NCBI RefSeq assembly: GCF_000227315.1
Contig: NZ_JH165061.1
Coordinates: 12,346-50,459 of the forward strand
DNA length: 38,114 nt
Direction of reading: 5' to 3'
DNA from: Peptoniphilus indolicus ATCC 29427
GTDB taxonomy: Bacteria; Bacillota; Clostridia; Tissierellales; Peptoniphilaceae
This document shows positions 1 through 8,006 of the stretch, piece by piece. Each line of letters opens with the position of its first letter. Position 1 is the stretch's first letter. The position numbers and the translations under genes were made by a program. Below the pieces are notes generated by a model. That model saw only the letters and a program-made list of their open reading frames with translations, searched no databases and was not told the origin of the DNA.

Positions 1-66
1 ATAATCCTGTAAACAGTACAAAAATAATGGGAATATAACATTTATTCCCAATATAAAATTATTCAC
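1..66 (-). CDS. AEC-family permease, N-terminal fragment (runs off window)
   Basis: An open frame starts at GTG 66-64 and stays open for 22 codons to the window edge. An AAGGGA ribosome binding site lies 9 bases upstream (81-76). The encoded start reads MNNFILGINVIFPLFLYCLQ. This resembles the first membrane helix of auxin-efflux-carrier (AEC) type permeases, which typically begin with a short MxNF segment, then a hydrophobic helix containing a P-(L/I)-F-L motif. Only the first helix is visible, so the family call is tentative. The gene is separated from gdhA by a terminator and so has its own transcription. Confidence 0.4.
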   Translation of the reverse strand, partial: MNNFILGINVIFPLFLYCLQDY

Positions 67-214
67 TCCATCGCTTCCCTTCTATTTTATTATAGCAAAT
101 AAAAGGCCCTTATTGAGCATATTAATCCAAGTTTTAAAATAAAAAGGGGCTTATGTAAATAAATTTGGTTATTTAAATCTGTAAAAATATTAATTTAGAA
201 AATTGTTATACAAA

Positions 215-238
215 AAAGGACTACTCGAGTAGTCCTTT
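215..238 (-). terminator. Intrinsic terminator of gdhA
   Basis: A perfect 24-base palindrome (arms AAAGGACTACTC and GAGTAGTCCTTT) is followed on the minus strand by a run of T. It begins 24 bases past the gdhA stop, as expected for Rho-independent termination of gdhA. Confidence 0.9.
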
Positions 239-262
239 AATTTAGCTAATTTTAATTAGGGA

Positions 263-1528
263 TTAATACCATCCTCTTAATTTCATAGCTGTATCTATTG
301 ATTTGATTGCATACATGTAAACAGCTTCTCTTAATGTTACTTTGTATTCATCAGCTACTGAGAAAACACCTTCGATAGCTTTCATCATGTCTGCTTCTTG
401 TTTTTCTTCTACTTCTGCTTCTGTCCAGTAGTATCCGTATTGGTTTTGTACCCATTCATAGTAAGATACTAGAACTCCTCCTGAGTTAGTTAAGATGTCC
501 GGTGTTAATTCGATTCCTTTTTCTACTAAAACTTTGTCTCCTTCTGGTGTTGTTGGACCGTTTGCAGCTTCACAGATCAATTTAGCGTTTATTGTTTTAG
601 CTCTTTCGCCTGTGATTACATTTTCTAATGCTGCCGGCACTATAATGTCATATTCTTTTGTCCAGAATTCTTCTTCAGTTATTCTTTCTGCTCCCGGGAA
701 TCCAATTAATGTTTTATGTTCAGCTTTGTATGCTGCTAATTCTTTGAAGTCTAACCCGTTTGCATTGTAAAGAGCATAGTTTCCTTCATTTCTGTCCCAC
801 TCAGCGATTGCACAAACTTTTCCGCCTTGTCTTTCAATGTTCTTTACTGTAAATTGACCTACATTACCAAAACCTTGAACAGCTATTTTAGCATCTTCCA
901 TTTTGATTCCGAATCTCTTTGCAGATTCTCTTACTACTACAGCTACTCCGAATCCTGTTGCTTCGTTTCTTCCTTCACTACCACCAAATGCTACCGGCTT
1001 TCCTGTAAAAGTTCCGATATCCATTCTTTCGCCATTTAATTTTACATATTCATCTACAAACCAACTCATGATTTGTCCGTTAGTGTTTACATCTGGTGCT
1101 GGAATATCGATTCTGTCTCCAAGATATTTATAAAGACCTCTTACATATCCTCTTGCCAGTTGTTCTAATTCTCTTTCTGATAGTTCTGCCGGATCTACGC
1201 AGATTCCACCCTTTCCTCCGCCGTATGGTAAGCCTAGTGCTCCACCTTTAAATGTCATCCATAGAGAAAGAGCTTTAACTTCATCCATGTTTACATTTGG
1301 ATGGAATCTAACTCCACCTTTTGATGGACCTACAGCGCTTGAGTGAGCACTTCTCCATCCTTTGAACACTTTAACTGTACCATCATCCATTTTTACCGGA
1401 ATTGAGATTTCAATTACTCTTTGTGGTTCTTTTAATAGTTCATATACTGCCGGATCGCATCCCAATTTTTCACATGCTACTCTTACTTTTTCTTGTGCCG
1501 CTACTAACGGATTAAGTGTATCTGTCAT
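263..1528 (-). CDS. gdhA: NAD(P)-dependent glutamate dehydrogenase
   Basis: Glutamate dehydrogenase interconverts glutamate and 2-oxoglutarate plus ammonia in the cytosol. In amino-acid-fermenting anaerobes it opens the glutamate degradation route. The 421-residue protein has the family's lysines at K70, K94 and the catalytic K106 (in GGGKGGI), the catalytic aspartate D146 (in APDVNTN) and a Rossmann nucleotide loop GFGNVG at 219-224. Length and sequence match the clostridial/Peptoniphilus type that I recall from the asaccharolyticus enzyme; NAD preference is inferred from that. The ATG is preceded by AAGGAG at proper spacing. It is transcribed alone, from a strong promoter (1622-1650) to a perfect terminator (215-238). 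It appears less AT-rich than its neighbours, which fits high expression rather than transfer. Confidence 0.97.
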   Translation of the reverse strand: MTDTLNPLVAAQEKVRVACEKLGCDPAVYELLKEPQRVIEISIPVKMDDGTVKVFKGWRSAHSSAVGPSKGGVRFHPNVNMDEVKALSLWMTFKGGALGLPYGGGKGGICVDPAELSERELEQLARGYVRGLYKYLGDRIDIPAPDVNTNGQIMSWFVDEYVKLNGERMDIGTFTGKPVAFGGSEGRNEATGFGVAVVVRESAKRFGIKMEDAKIAVQGFGNVGQFTVKNIERQGGKVCAIAEWDRNEGNYALYNANGLDFKELAAYKAEHKTLIGFPGAERITEEEFWTKEYDIIVPAALENVITGERAKTINAKLICEAANGPTTPEGDKVLVEKGIELTPDILTNSGGVLVSYYEWVQNQYGYYWTEAEVEEKQEADMMKAIEGVFSVADEYKVTLREAVYMYAIKSIDTAMKLRGWY

Positions 1529-1621
1529 TTTATCTCTCCTTATTTACTATACACAGTGATCTCTCACTTGCTTATGTACTTCCACATTACGAAATATATT
1601 GGTAATGTTTTCAACAATTTG

Positions 1622-1650
1622 ATTATACCAAATAAAAATTTTTAAAACAA
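1622..1650 (-). promoter_or_regulatory. gdhA promoter
   Basis: On the minus strand TTGTTT (1650-1645) and TATAAT (1627-1622) are 17 bases apart, a near-consensus sigma-A promoter. Transcription would start near 1615 and give a leader of about 87 bases. An inverted repeat with arms CATTAC and GTAATG (1585-1607) sits just downstream of the expected start point and could be an operator or a leader hairpin. Confidence 0.7.
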
Positions 1651-1653
1651 CCG

Positions 1654-1692
1654 ATAAACGAAAGAATTTTTTTATACCACTCTTTCGTTTAT
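1654..1692 (-). terminator. Inverted repeat after the FNT gene, abutting the gdhA promoter
   Basis: Twelve-base arms ATAAACGAAAGA (1654-1665) and TCTTTCGTTTAT (1681-1692) enclose an AT-rich loop. The repeat lies 24 bases beyond the FNT stop and could end that transcript. The T-run after the stem is weak (CGGTTGTTTT), and the repeat is only 3 bases from the gdhA -35 box, so it could instead or also be a regulator site for gdhA. Confidence 0.5.
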
Positions 1693-1716
1693 AACTTTAT
1701 TTTATTGGCTTATTTA

Positions 1717-2496
1717 TCATTTTTGAGTATTATTTACCACTTCTCCGCAGTTAAGTGCAAAATAAGCTATGCTTATTAAAAGCCCACCCAATATATTTCC
1801 TACTGTAGCCGGTATTATATTGTGAAGTGCCATTGCAAAAGTTATTTCCTTTGATAAACTCATCCCCAGTGTAAACACTGTCATATTGGCAATGGAGTGC
1901 TCAAATCCAAGTGCAACAAATGGTAATATGCACCAAAAAATCATTATTAACTTGCCTGATTCTGACTTTAACTTATAACAAGTTAAAACTGCAAGACAAA
2001 CTAATATATTACAAAGTATACCTCTAAATAAAATTTCCATAGTAGTATGGTGTGCCTTTGCAATCGCAAGTTGTACTATTGCATCTCCTATGCTTTCATT
2101 TCCAAGGCCTGTTCCCAAAAATAGCCCACTTAATAAAAGCGCACCTAAGAAGTTGCCAAAATATGAAAATATACATACAGTAATAGCTTCTTTAGTGGAT
2201 ATGCCTTCGTTATATGCACCTGAAGACAAAACTAATATGTTCCCTGTGAATAAATCTCCACCTGCCATCATTACTAACGACAACGCCATAGTAAATATAA
2301 TACCACTAAACACTTTGCTCAAAGGAAAATCCAGACTGCCAAAGACAGCCCCGGATAACCCCATACTTAAAACTCCAAACCCTATATACATACCTGCAAG
2401 TCCTGAGGTCGTAGCATATATAAGTTTGGAGTTTTTATACATTCCAACTTTTCCTCTTGCCGCATTTGAAAGCGACAATGTCAATTCTTTATACAT
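1717..2496 (-). CDS. Formate/nitrite transporter (FNT) family channel
   Basis: FNT proteins are pentameric inner-membrane channels for small monovalent anions such as formate, nitrite or hydrosulfide. The 259-residue protein has the family pattern: six hydrophobic segments, the loop motif GGDLFTGN (usually AELFTGN), the AKAHHT and RGILCN segment of helix 4, the pore-histidine motif FEHSIANM, and the NIIPATVGN motif near the end. Which anion it carries cannot be read with certainty; formate and hydrosulfide are both plausible in a fermenter. It is the last gene of the HAD-TRIC-degV-FNT group, 42 bases after degV. Its ribosome binding site is buried in a perfect hairpin (2498-2517). Confidence 0.92.
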   Translation of the reverse strand: MYKELTLSLSNAARGKVGMYKNSKLIYATTSGLAGMYIGFGVLSMGLSGAVFGSLDFPLSKVFSGIIFTMALSLVMMAGGDLFTGNILVLSSGAYNEGISTKEAITVCIFSYFGNFLGALLLSGLFLGTGLGNESIGDAIVQLAIAKAHHTTMEILFRGILCNILVCLAVLTCYKLKSESGKLIMIFWCILPFVALGFEHSIANMTVFTLGMSLSKEITFAMALHNIIPATVGNILGGLLISIAYFALNCGEVVNNTQK

Positions 2497-2497
2497 T

Positions 2498-2517
2498 AAT
2501 CCACCTCATGGTGGATT
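2498..2517 (-). promoter_or_regulatory. Hairpin covering the FNT ribosome binding site
   Basis: Perfect 8-base arms AATCCACC and GGTGGATT with a 4-base loop end one base before the FNT start codon. On the mRNA the GAGGTGG ribosome binding site lies in the loop and stem, so the hairpin could hide it. No T-run follows, so it does not look like a terminator of degV. Confidence 0.5.
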
Positions 2518-2538
2518 GTATAGCCTTTATGTCAAATA

Positions 2539-3411
2539 TTAGTCTAATTTAAAGTTTTCTTCAGGTTCATCTATATGAATTAAAGCTATAAATTCAGGCC
2601 CAACATGTGCACCTATTATATGCCCTATCTGTTCCACTCTAATATTTTCAGGATTCATACTAAAATTCTTTATAATGGCATTCTTTACTTTTACCGCATA
2701 CTCTTCAGAATCTCCATATACTATAAAAACAGGTTGATTTAAAACTTCCGGTCTTAAATTTTCTAAAAGTTTCTTCAACATATTTTTATCTCCACGAACC
2801 TTATCTATTACTTCTAACTTGCCATTTTCAGGAATTACTCTTAACATGGGGCGAATATTTAAAAGTCCACCTATTATTGCACTACTTCTTGAAACTCTTC
2901 CGCCCCTCATTAAAAATTCTAATGATGTTACGGAAAAATTTTCTTTTATAGTCCTCTTATAAAATTCAAGTAATTTCATTATCTGTTCAAAAGTTGCACC
3001 GCTATTTGCAAGTTCAGCTGCTTTTTCAACCATATATCCCAAGCCAGCTGTAGCAAGTTTTGAATCAAACACATGGATTTTTTCACCATATTTTTCATTT
3101 ACCTGATCTGCAATCAACTTAGCAGCATCATAAGTTCCACTTAACCCAGAAGATAAGCTTATATATATTATCTCTTGACCTTGTGAAGCATATTTTTCAA
3201 AGGTTTCTTGGTAAATTTGATTTGAAACCTGACTAGTCATAAATACTTCTCCGGCTCTCATCCTCGAGAACATTTCATCTATTGATAATTCTCCATCGAA
3301 AAATATTTGTTCATCATTATTTATATACATGGGTAACATTTCAACATTAAGTTTTTTTAACTTTTCTTTTAAAATATCACAACCACCATCTGTAACTATC
3401 TTTATACTCAT
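2539..3411 (-). CDS. DegV family fatty-acid-binding protein
   Basis: DegV proteins bind fatty acids; in Firmicutes the homologue FakB hands fatty acids to the kinase FakA for phospholipid synthesis. The 290-residue protein shows the two-domain layout: an N-terminal domain opening with IKIVTDGGCD, a TSQVS ligand-site motif near residue 60, the ISLSSGLSGTY loop, and the arginine-rich LEFLMRGGRVSR segment of the C-terminal domain. I chose ATG 3411, because GAGG lies 6 bases upstream; a longer reading from TTG 3423 would place the start inside that ribosome binding site. The site overlaps the stop of the upstream TRIC gene, so the two are translationally coupled. No fakA is in the window. Confidence 0.9.
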   Translation of the reverse strand: MSIKIVTDGGCDILKEKLKKLNVEMLPMYINNDEQIFFDGELSIDEMFSRMRAGEVFMTSQVSNQIYQETFEKYASQGQEIIYISLSSGLSGTYDAAKLIADQVNEKYGEKIHVFDSKLATAGLGYMVEKAAELANSGATFEQIMKLLEFYKRTIKENFSVTSLEFLMRGGRVSRSSAIIGGLLNIRPMLRVIPENGKLEVIDKVRGDKNMLKKLLENLRPEVLNQPVFIVYGDSEEYAVKVKNAIIKNFSMNPENIRVEQIGHIIGAHVGPEFIALIHIDEPEENFKLD

Positions 3412-3419
3412 ATCAAACC

Positions 3420-4067
3420 TCAATAATCTATTTTAGGCAGTCCTAAATCTTTTTTGACTGCTACCATTCTTATTATAAATACTATAAGTGCAGATAAAAT
3501 CATAACTTCATCTAAATCTAACATATTTCTAAAAACTAGATAGCAACATGCTCCTAAAAGAGACGCCGAAGCATATATCTGCTCCCTAAATATTGATGGA
3601 GTTCTATCTGCGAAAACATCTCTTATAACTCCACCACCAACGCCTGTTATCATTCCTGAAAAAATCAACAAAAATTTAGCATCAGTGTACCCAAGCTTTA
3701 AAGCTGCATTTATTCCTGTAACTGTAAAAGCACCAAGCCCTATTGCATCAAAATATATCATGATATTTTCAAAATTTTCCATTGTCTTAGAACTCAATAG
3801 ATCAGTTTTAAAATAACATATTACAAAAATTATTATTGATGATACCACTGATTGTACCGCAAAAGATGGATCAGTAAACATATTAGGGGGATGGTATCCT
3901 AAAATTATATCTCTTATGCAACCTCCCCCAAGAGCTGTTGTAACTCCTAGCACTATGGTTCCCATCAAATCCATTCTCTTTCTTATTCCCAACATTGCGC
4001 CGGAAAAAGCAAAAGCTATTGTACCTATTATTCCTAAAATCAAATCTATTTGTTGATAACTTGGCAT
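3420..4067 (-). CDS. TRIC-type cation channel family protein (UPF0126, YadS/YicG-like)
   Basis: This 215-residue membrane protein has about seven hydrophobic helices and an internal duplication. Each half carries the family's glycine-rich kinked-helix motif, GGGCIRDIILG in the first and GGGVIRDVFADRTP in the second. Bacterial members of this family are homologues of the trimeric intracellular cation channels and conduct potassium; the role here is inferred from the family. The start ATG follows AGGTG and comes 7 bases after the stop of the HAD reading frame. The downstream degV overlaps its stop region, so the genes form one operon. Confidence 0.9.
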   Translation of the reverse strand: MPSYQQIDLILGIIGTIAFAFSGAMLGIRKRMDLMGTIVLGVTTALGGGCIRDIILGYHPPNMFTDPSFAVQSVVSSIIIFVICYFKTDLLSSKTMENFENIMIYFDAIGLGAFTVTGINAALKLGYTDAKFLLIFSGMITGVGGGVIRDVFADRTPSIFREQIYASASLLGACCYLVFRNMLDLDEVMILSALIVFIIRMVAVKKDLGLPKIDY

Positions 4068-4074
4068 CTCGCAC

Positions 4075-4721
4075 CTACTTGATTCTTTTCACTAATTCTT
4101 TCAATTCGTCAGTGTTGTTGACAATATAATCAGCTCCTGCATCAATAAGTTCTTTTTCTTCCCCATATCCCCATTTTACACCTATGGATTTTAAATTCAA
4201 CTCTTTGGCGCCTTTAATATCATAGAACCTATCACCAATCATATATGTCTCTTCTGAGTCATACTCACCTATATTTTCCAATACATATTTCAAAACTTTT
4301 GCCTTTGTGTTTCTCGACCCATCCATTGCCGCCCCACCTACAAAAGCAAAATATTTTTCTAAATCAAAATATTTTATTATATCTCTGGCACTTTCTTCCA
4401 ACTTTGAAGTTCCAACTGCTAATACATGCTCTTTTGATAACTCTTTTATAGTTTCTTCAACCCCAGCATATATTTTATTCATACTCTTTCCATTTTTAGC
4501 ATAGTGTTCTCTATAAAAAGCCAATGCTTTGTCAGCTTCTTGTTCAGCGAAACCTAAACTATTTCTAAAAGTATCTTCTAATGGAGGTCCTATAAACTTT
4601 TCTAATTCTTTTACACATTAGGAACTTCTAATCCCATCTTTGTAAGAGAGTATTCAAAACTCTTAACTATTCCCTTTCCAGACTCTATTATAGTTCCATC
4701 TAAGTCGAATATTATTAACAT
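4075..4721 (-). pseudogene. HAD-superfamily hydrolase (phosphoglycolate-phosphatase-like), frameshifted
   Basis: The gene is split into two frames. The first runs from ATG 4721 (AGAAGG upstream) and encodes the HAD nucleophile motif IFDLDGT, then hits TAA at 4613-4611 after 36 codons. The second frame opens at 4617, reads KELEKFIGPPLEDTF and continues to the stop at 4075. It carries motif II (VGTSK), the motif III lysine region and motif IV (MIGDRFYDIKG). Joined, they give about 215 residues, the usual size of Gph/PgmB-like phosphatases. A loss of one base (or gain of two) at 4611-4617 explains the break. Without repair, only the 149-residue piece from ATG 4524 can be made, lacking the catalytic aspartates. 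It opens the operon with the TRIC, DegV and FNT genes. Confidence 0.85.
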
Positions 4722-4762
4722 CTTTACGCCTTCTTCCTAAAGTAAAATTAACTTCTAAATAA

Positions 4763-4801
4763 AAAGATTACCCCTTTAGTATATCCAAAAAGGCAATCTT
4801 T
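4763..4801 (-). terminator. Terminator after the pncB operon
   Basis: Arms AAAGATT (4763-4769) and AATCTTT (4795-4801), extended inward by nearly complementary bases, are followed on the minus strand by TTTTTATTT. It lies just past the stop of the gene ending at 4825 and before the HAD gene. Confidence 0.8.
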
Positions 4802-4824
4802 GAAAACTTATATTTATTAGTTAG

Positions 4825-5517
4825 TTAAAAATTTTTCCAGAATTTCTTTTGTAGTTCCACGAATTCATCTAAAGACATCGGCTGTAATTTAGCAAATAAT
4901 TCCATTTGAGATTTCATCATCTCAACATAAAATTTATCCTTCCCATTTTTAAGTTCTATTTTTCTATTTGAATTTATAGTAGCAGGTATTTTTGAAGTAT
5001 CATCACTATTAGGCGAATGTACTTCAATTATCATCTCACCAAAATTATTATTTAATTTAGGTTTTGTCTTTATATTTATCTTTCCAAAATCTCCTTGAAC
5101 TAATTCTCTTTTCTTTCTAAGCTCAATTTCATTTTTTAAATTATCAGATAAATCTCTCTCTTTAGAAATTTCTATAAATATCCCTTGAGTTTTTATCAAA
5201 AGTATTTCATCTTCAATCTTTTCAAGCTCATTTCCATCTAACTTTTCTTTTAATAAGTCAGGTAATTTTTCAAGATACTTATACACCTCCAAAGACACTA
5301 TTATTCTCCCCTTATTTATTTCTAGATATGCTCTGTCTTTTACTTTTGACAAAAAGATTTCATCTTGATATTTTATCCAAATATAATCGTCTTTTTCCAA
5401 TCCAAAATACAAATCAAATTTTGAACTTAAATTTTCTGGCTCATTTAAAATAACTATATTATTTTCTATTAATTTAATATACCTATTATCATCAGTTAAA
5501 TTAAGTCTGTATAACAT
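4825..5517 (-). CDS. Conserved-looking hypothetical protein
   Basis: I do not recognise this 230-residue protein. It has no signal peptide or membrane segment and looks cytosolic. It is highly charged and rich in K, E, D, L and I. The first half alternates short beta-like stretches (YIKLIENNIVIL, DYIWIKYQDEIFL, YLEINKGRIIVSLEVY), which suggests a beta-rich domain. The second half is helical and ends with an amphipathic segment rich in M, F and K. The ATG has AAAGGAA upstream and is 11 bases after the radical SAM stop, so it is the third gene of the pncB operon and ends at a terminator. Confidence 0.75.
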   Translation of the reverse strand: MLYRLNLTDDNRYIKLIENNIVILNEPENLSSKFDLYFGLEKDDYIWIKYQDEIFLSKVKDRAYLEINKGRIIVSLEVYKYLEKLPDLLKEKLDGNELEKIEDEILLIKTQGIFIEISKERDLSDNLKNEIELRKKRELVQGDFGKINIKTKPKLNNNFGEMIIEVHSPNSDDTSKIPATINSNRKIELKNGKDKFYVEMMKSQMELFAKLQPMSLDEFVELQKKFWKNF

Positions 5518-5528
5518 GATATTCCTTT

Positions 5529-6395
5529 CTAAAAGCCTCTCATCATACCCGGCCTAAAGTTCTTTCTCTTAAGAGTTTCATCTATTTGAGCAATTAATGC
5601 CTCTTTATCTCTATTCAAAGTTCCCCCTAATAGAACATAATTAGAAGCATGATTAGACCTGAAGACAGTCCCCTCTGAATCTACATTCTCTAAAAATTTT
5701 CTCATTTCAAATAAAATTTGCTCTGCTGTAGGCATTTCAAATTTTCCAGCAGCATAATCTTTGTATAAACTTGCATTTTCATACAATCTAATAGTCAGGT
5801 AACTCACATAATCAGGTTTAGTCTTGGTTATCAAATCTGCTGTACCCAAAGCATTTTGCTCCCACTTGGCAGTTCCTCCAAGTCCGGCTATTATAGTTAT
5901 AGAAGATTCAAAGCCAACGCTGTGAACTTTCTTCATTGCCTCTAAATAATCCTGTGTTGTAAGACCTTTATTTATATCTCTTAGTATCTCTTCATCTCCA
6001 CTTTCAAAACCTATATACAACATTTTAAGTCCATTATCATAGAGTAATTTGAGTTCTTCTTCAGACTTTAAATTTATATCCTTTGCTGTCGCATACGAAG
6101 ATATGCGCTTTACATTAGGCATATTTTCATTAATGTAATTTATCAGCTTTAATAACTTGTCAGTTGGAATGATAAGTGCATCTCCATCTGCTATAAATAC
6201 TCTTTCATAGTAGTGGAAATAATCTCTATCTTCCTCTAAATCTGCAATTACATCATCTATATCTCTGATTATAAACGGCTCATCTTTGTACATATAACAA
6301 AAAGTACACTTGTTGTGTGAACATCCTATAGTAGCTTGAATTATAAGTGACCTTGCCTCACTCGGCGGTCTAAATACATTTCCGTAATATTTCAT
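5529..6395 (-). CDS. Radical SAM protein, substrate unknown
   Basis: The 288-residue protein binds a 4Fe-4S cluster through cysteines C25, C30 and C33 (CSHNKCTFC). This is a CX4CX2C spacing rather than the classical CX3CX2C. It shows the radical SAM barrel landmarks: VFIADGDAL after strand 2, LYIGFESGDEEIL with the conserved SAM-contact serine and glycine, and ITIIAGLGG in the second half. The conserved C-terminal block FRSNHASNY and its opening (YGNVFRPPSEA) mark a widespread bacterial subfamily of unassigned reaction. It overlaps the end of pncB by four bases (ATGA), so the two are translationally coupled. A role near NAD metabolism is only an inference from this context. Confidence 0.9.
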   Translation of the reverse strand: MKYYGNVFRPPSEARSLIIQATIGCSHNKCTFCYMYKDEPFIIRDIDDVIADLEEDRDYFHYYERVFIADGDALIIPTDKLLKLINYINENMPNVKRISSYATAKDINLKSEEELKLLYDNGLKMLYIGFESGDEEILRDINKGLTTQDYLEAMKKVHSVGFESSITIIAGLGGTAKWEQNALGTADLITKTKPDYVSYLTIRLYENASLYKDYAAGKFEMPTAEQILFEMRKFLENVDSEGTVFRSNHASNYVLLGGTLNRDKEALIAQIDETLKRKNFRPGMMRGF

Positions 6396-7855
6396 TTAAT
6401 TCCCTTTCCATGAGATTTTAAAAGCTCATCTTTAATTTCCCATAATTTTTCTGATAAGTCTACAATATACTCTTGCGGATTGTCAAATCTTTTAACTTCT
6501 TCCCAAATAGTTTCCACTTCTTCTTGAACCTTATTTCTTATCTCTTCTATACTAGGCAATTCGTAAACTAATTTCCCCTTTTCATAAATCGGGACTAATA
6601 ATGACTTGGCTGTAAAATTATTCAACCTCTTTCTCTTCCAAGTGTATATTGGATGGAATATTTCATATTCTTTACTATCATCAATCACTTCGTCATGTAA
6701 TGTTATTACATCCGCCATTGCAATTCCAGTTTCATTATCATACAATCTATACAAATTTTTAAAGCCTGGGTTTGTAATCTTACTTACATTTTCAGATATT
6801 TTTATCTTTGGTATCATTTCTCCATCTTCAAAAACTGTTGTCAATTTATAAACGCCACCAAAAACCGGAGAACTCTTAGATGTAATTAATCTCTCTCCAA
6901 CTCCAAAAGAATCTACTTTTGCACCTTGTAATAATAAATTTTGAATGGTAAATTCATCAAGAGAATTAGAAGCCATTATTTTGCAATCTTCAAATCCTGC
7001 ATTATCCAACATTTTTCTTGCTTTCTTAGTTAGATAGGCCATATCACCTGAATCAATTCTTATTCCTTTTGGCCTGTATCCCTTTGGCAATAACACTTCA
7101 TTAAAAACTTTTATAGCATTTGGTATTCCTTCTTTCAAAGTATCAAAAGTGTCCACCAGCAATAGACAATTATCAGGATAAATTTCAGCAAACTTTTTAA
7201 AAGCTTCATATTCACTATCAAACAGTTGCACCCATGAATGTGCCATAGTTCCCATTGCCGGAACACCATAAGCTTTTTCAGCCAGTGTATTAGCTGTTCC
7301 AACGCATCCTCCTATGTAAGATGCCCTTGCCCCAAGCATTGCTCCTGAATGTCCTTGAGCCCTTCTGGACCCAAACTCTATTACAGGTCTTCCCTCTGCA
7401 GAAATACAAATTCTATTCGCCTTAGTTGCAATCATAGATTGATGGTTAATAGTTAATAACAACATTGTCTCTATAAATTGAGCTTGTATCGCCGGTCCTT
7501 TAACTATCACTAAAGGTTCATTTGGAAATATAACAGTTCCTTCAGGAATAGCCCAAACGTTACATTCAAACTTAAAATTCCTCAAATACTTCAAAAACTC
7601 AGAGTCAAACATACCTTTCTTTTCTAAAAAAGCTATATCCTCATCTGTGAAATTTAAATGTTCAAGATACTCCACCATCTGTTCAATTCCCGCTAATATA
7701 GCATAACTTGCATTGTCCGGAACAGATCTAAAAAATAAATCAAAACTGACAATCTTATCCTTTAAATTTGATTTAAAAAATCCATTGCTCATCGTAAACT
7801 CATAAAAATCTGATAATAATGTGTAGTTATTTTTATCTCCGTCTATATCCCTCAT
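6392..7855 (-). CDS. pncB: Nicotinate phosphoribosyltransferase
   Basis: This enzyme makes nicotinate mononucleotide from nicotinate and PRPP with ATP help, the first step of the Preiss-Handler NAD salvage route. The protein of about 487 residues starts with the family signature YTLLSDFYEFTMSNG. It carries FGSRRAQG, GTMAHSWVQLF (with the histidine region expected to be phosphorylated), LLVDTFDT and RIDSGDM, then the GVGERLITS phosphate loop. ATG 7855 is preferred, because AGGTG lies 7 bases upstream; a GTG at 7864 would add three residues. It heads an operon with the radical SAM gene (4-base overlap) and an unknown gene. Confidence 0.95.
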   Translation of the reverse strand: MRDIDGDKNNYTLLSDFYEFTMSNGFFKSNLKDKIVSFDLFFRSVPDNASYAILAGIEQMVEYLEHLNFTDEDIAFLEKKGMFDSEFLKYLRNFKFECNVWAIPEGTVIFPNEPLVIVKGPAIQAQFIETMLLLTINHQSMIATKANRICISAEGRPVIEFGSRRAQGHSGAMLGARASYIGGCVGTANTLAEKAYGVPAMGTMAHSWVQLFDSEYEAFKKFAEIYPDNCLLLVDTFDTLKEGIPNAIKVFNEVLLPKGYRPKGIRIDSGDMAYLTKKARKMLDNAGFEDCKIMASNSLDEFTIQNLLLQGAKVDSFGVGERLITSKSSPVFGGVYKLTTVFEDGEMIPKIKISENVSKITNPGFKNLYRLYDNETGIAMADVITLHDEVIDDSKEYEIFHPIYTWKRKRLNNFTAKSLLVPIYEKGKLVYELPSIEEIRNKVQEEVETIWEEVKRFDNPQEYIVDLSEKLWEIKDELLKSHGKGIK

Positions 7856-7978
7856 ATTATTCACCTAACCCTTTTAGTAATTAAAACAATTATATATTTA
7901 TTGTACTTATTGTTCAAATGTTTACCCATTAATCATCTATAATATGTTTTTAATTTAGCAATCTCAAAATTTATTAAG

Positions 7979-8006
7979 TTGAAAAATAGTATTTAGGGTA
8001 TACTAT
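7979..8006 (+). promoter_or_regulatory. Candidate promoter of the plus-strand islet
   Basis: TTGAAA (7979-7984) and TACTAT (8001-8006) are 16 bases apart, a fair sigma-A promoter facing the three plus-strand genes. Apart from this site, I see nothing in the stretch between pncB and 7997. Confidence 0.4.

Noticed and set aside
495-1559. Several plus-strand ORFs opposite gdhA
   Set aside because: They lie within a highly conserved gene, lack ribosome sites and encode Ser/Pro/Phe-rich low-complexity products typical of antisense shadows.
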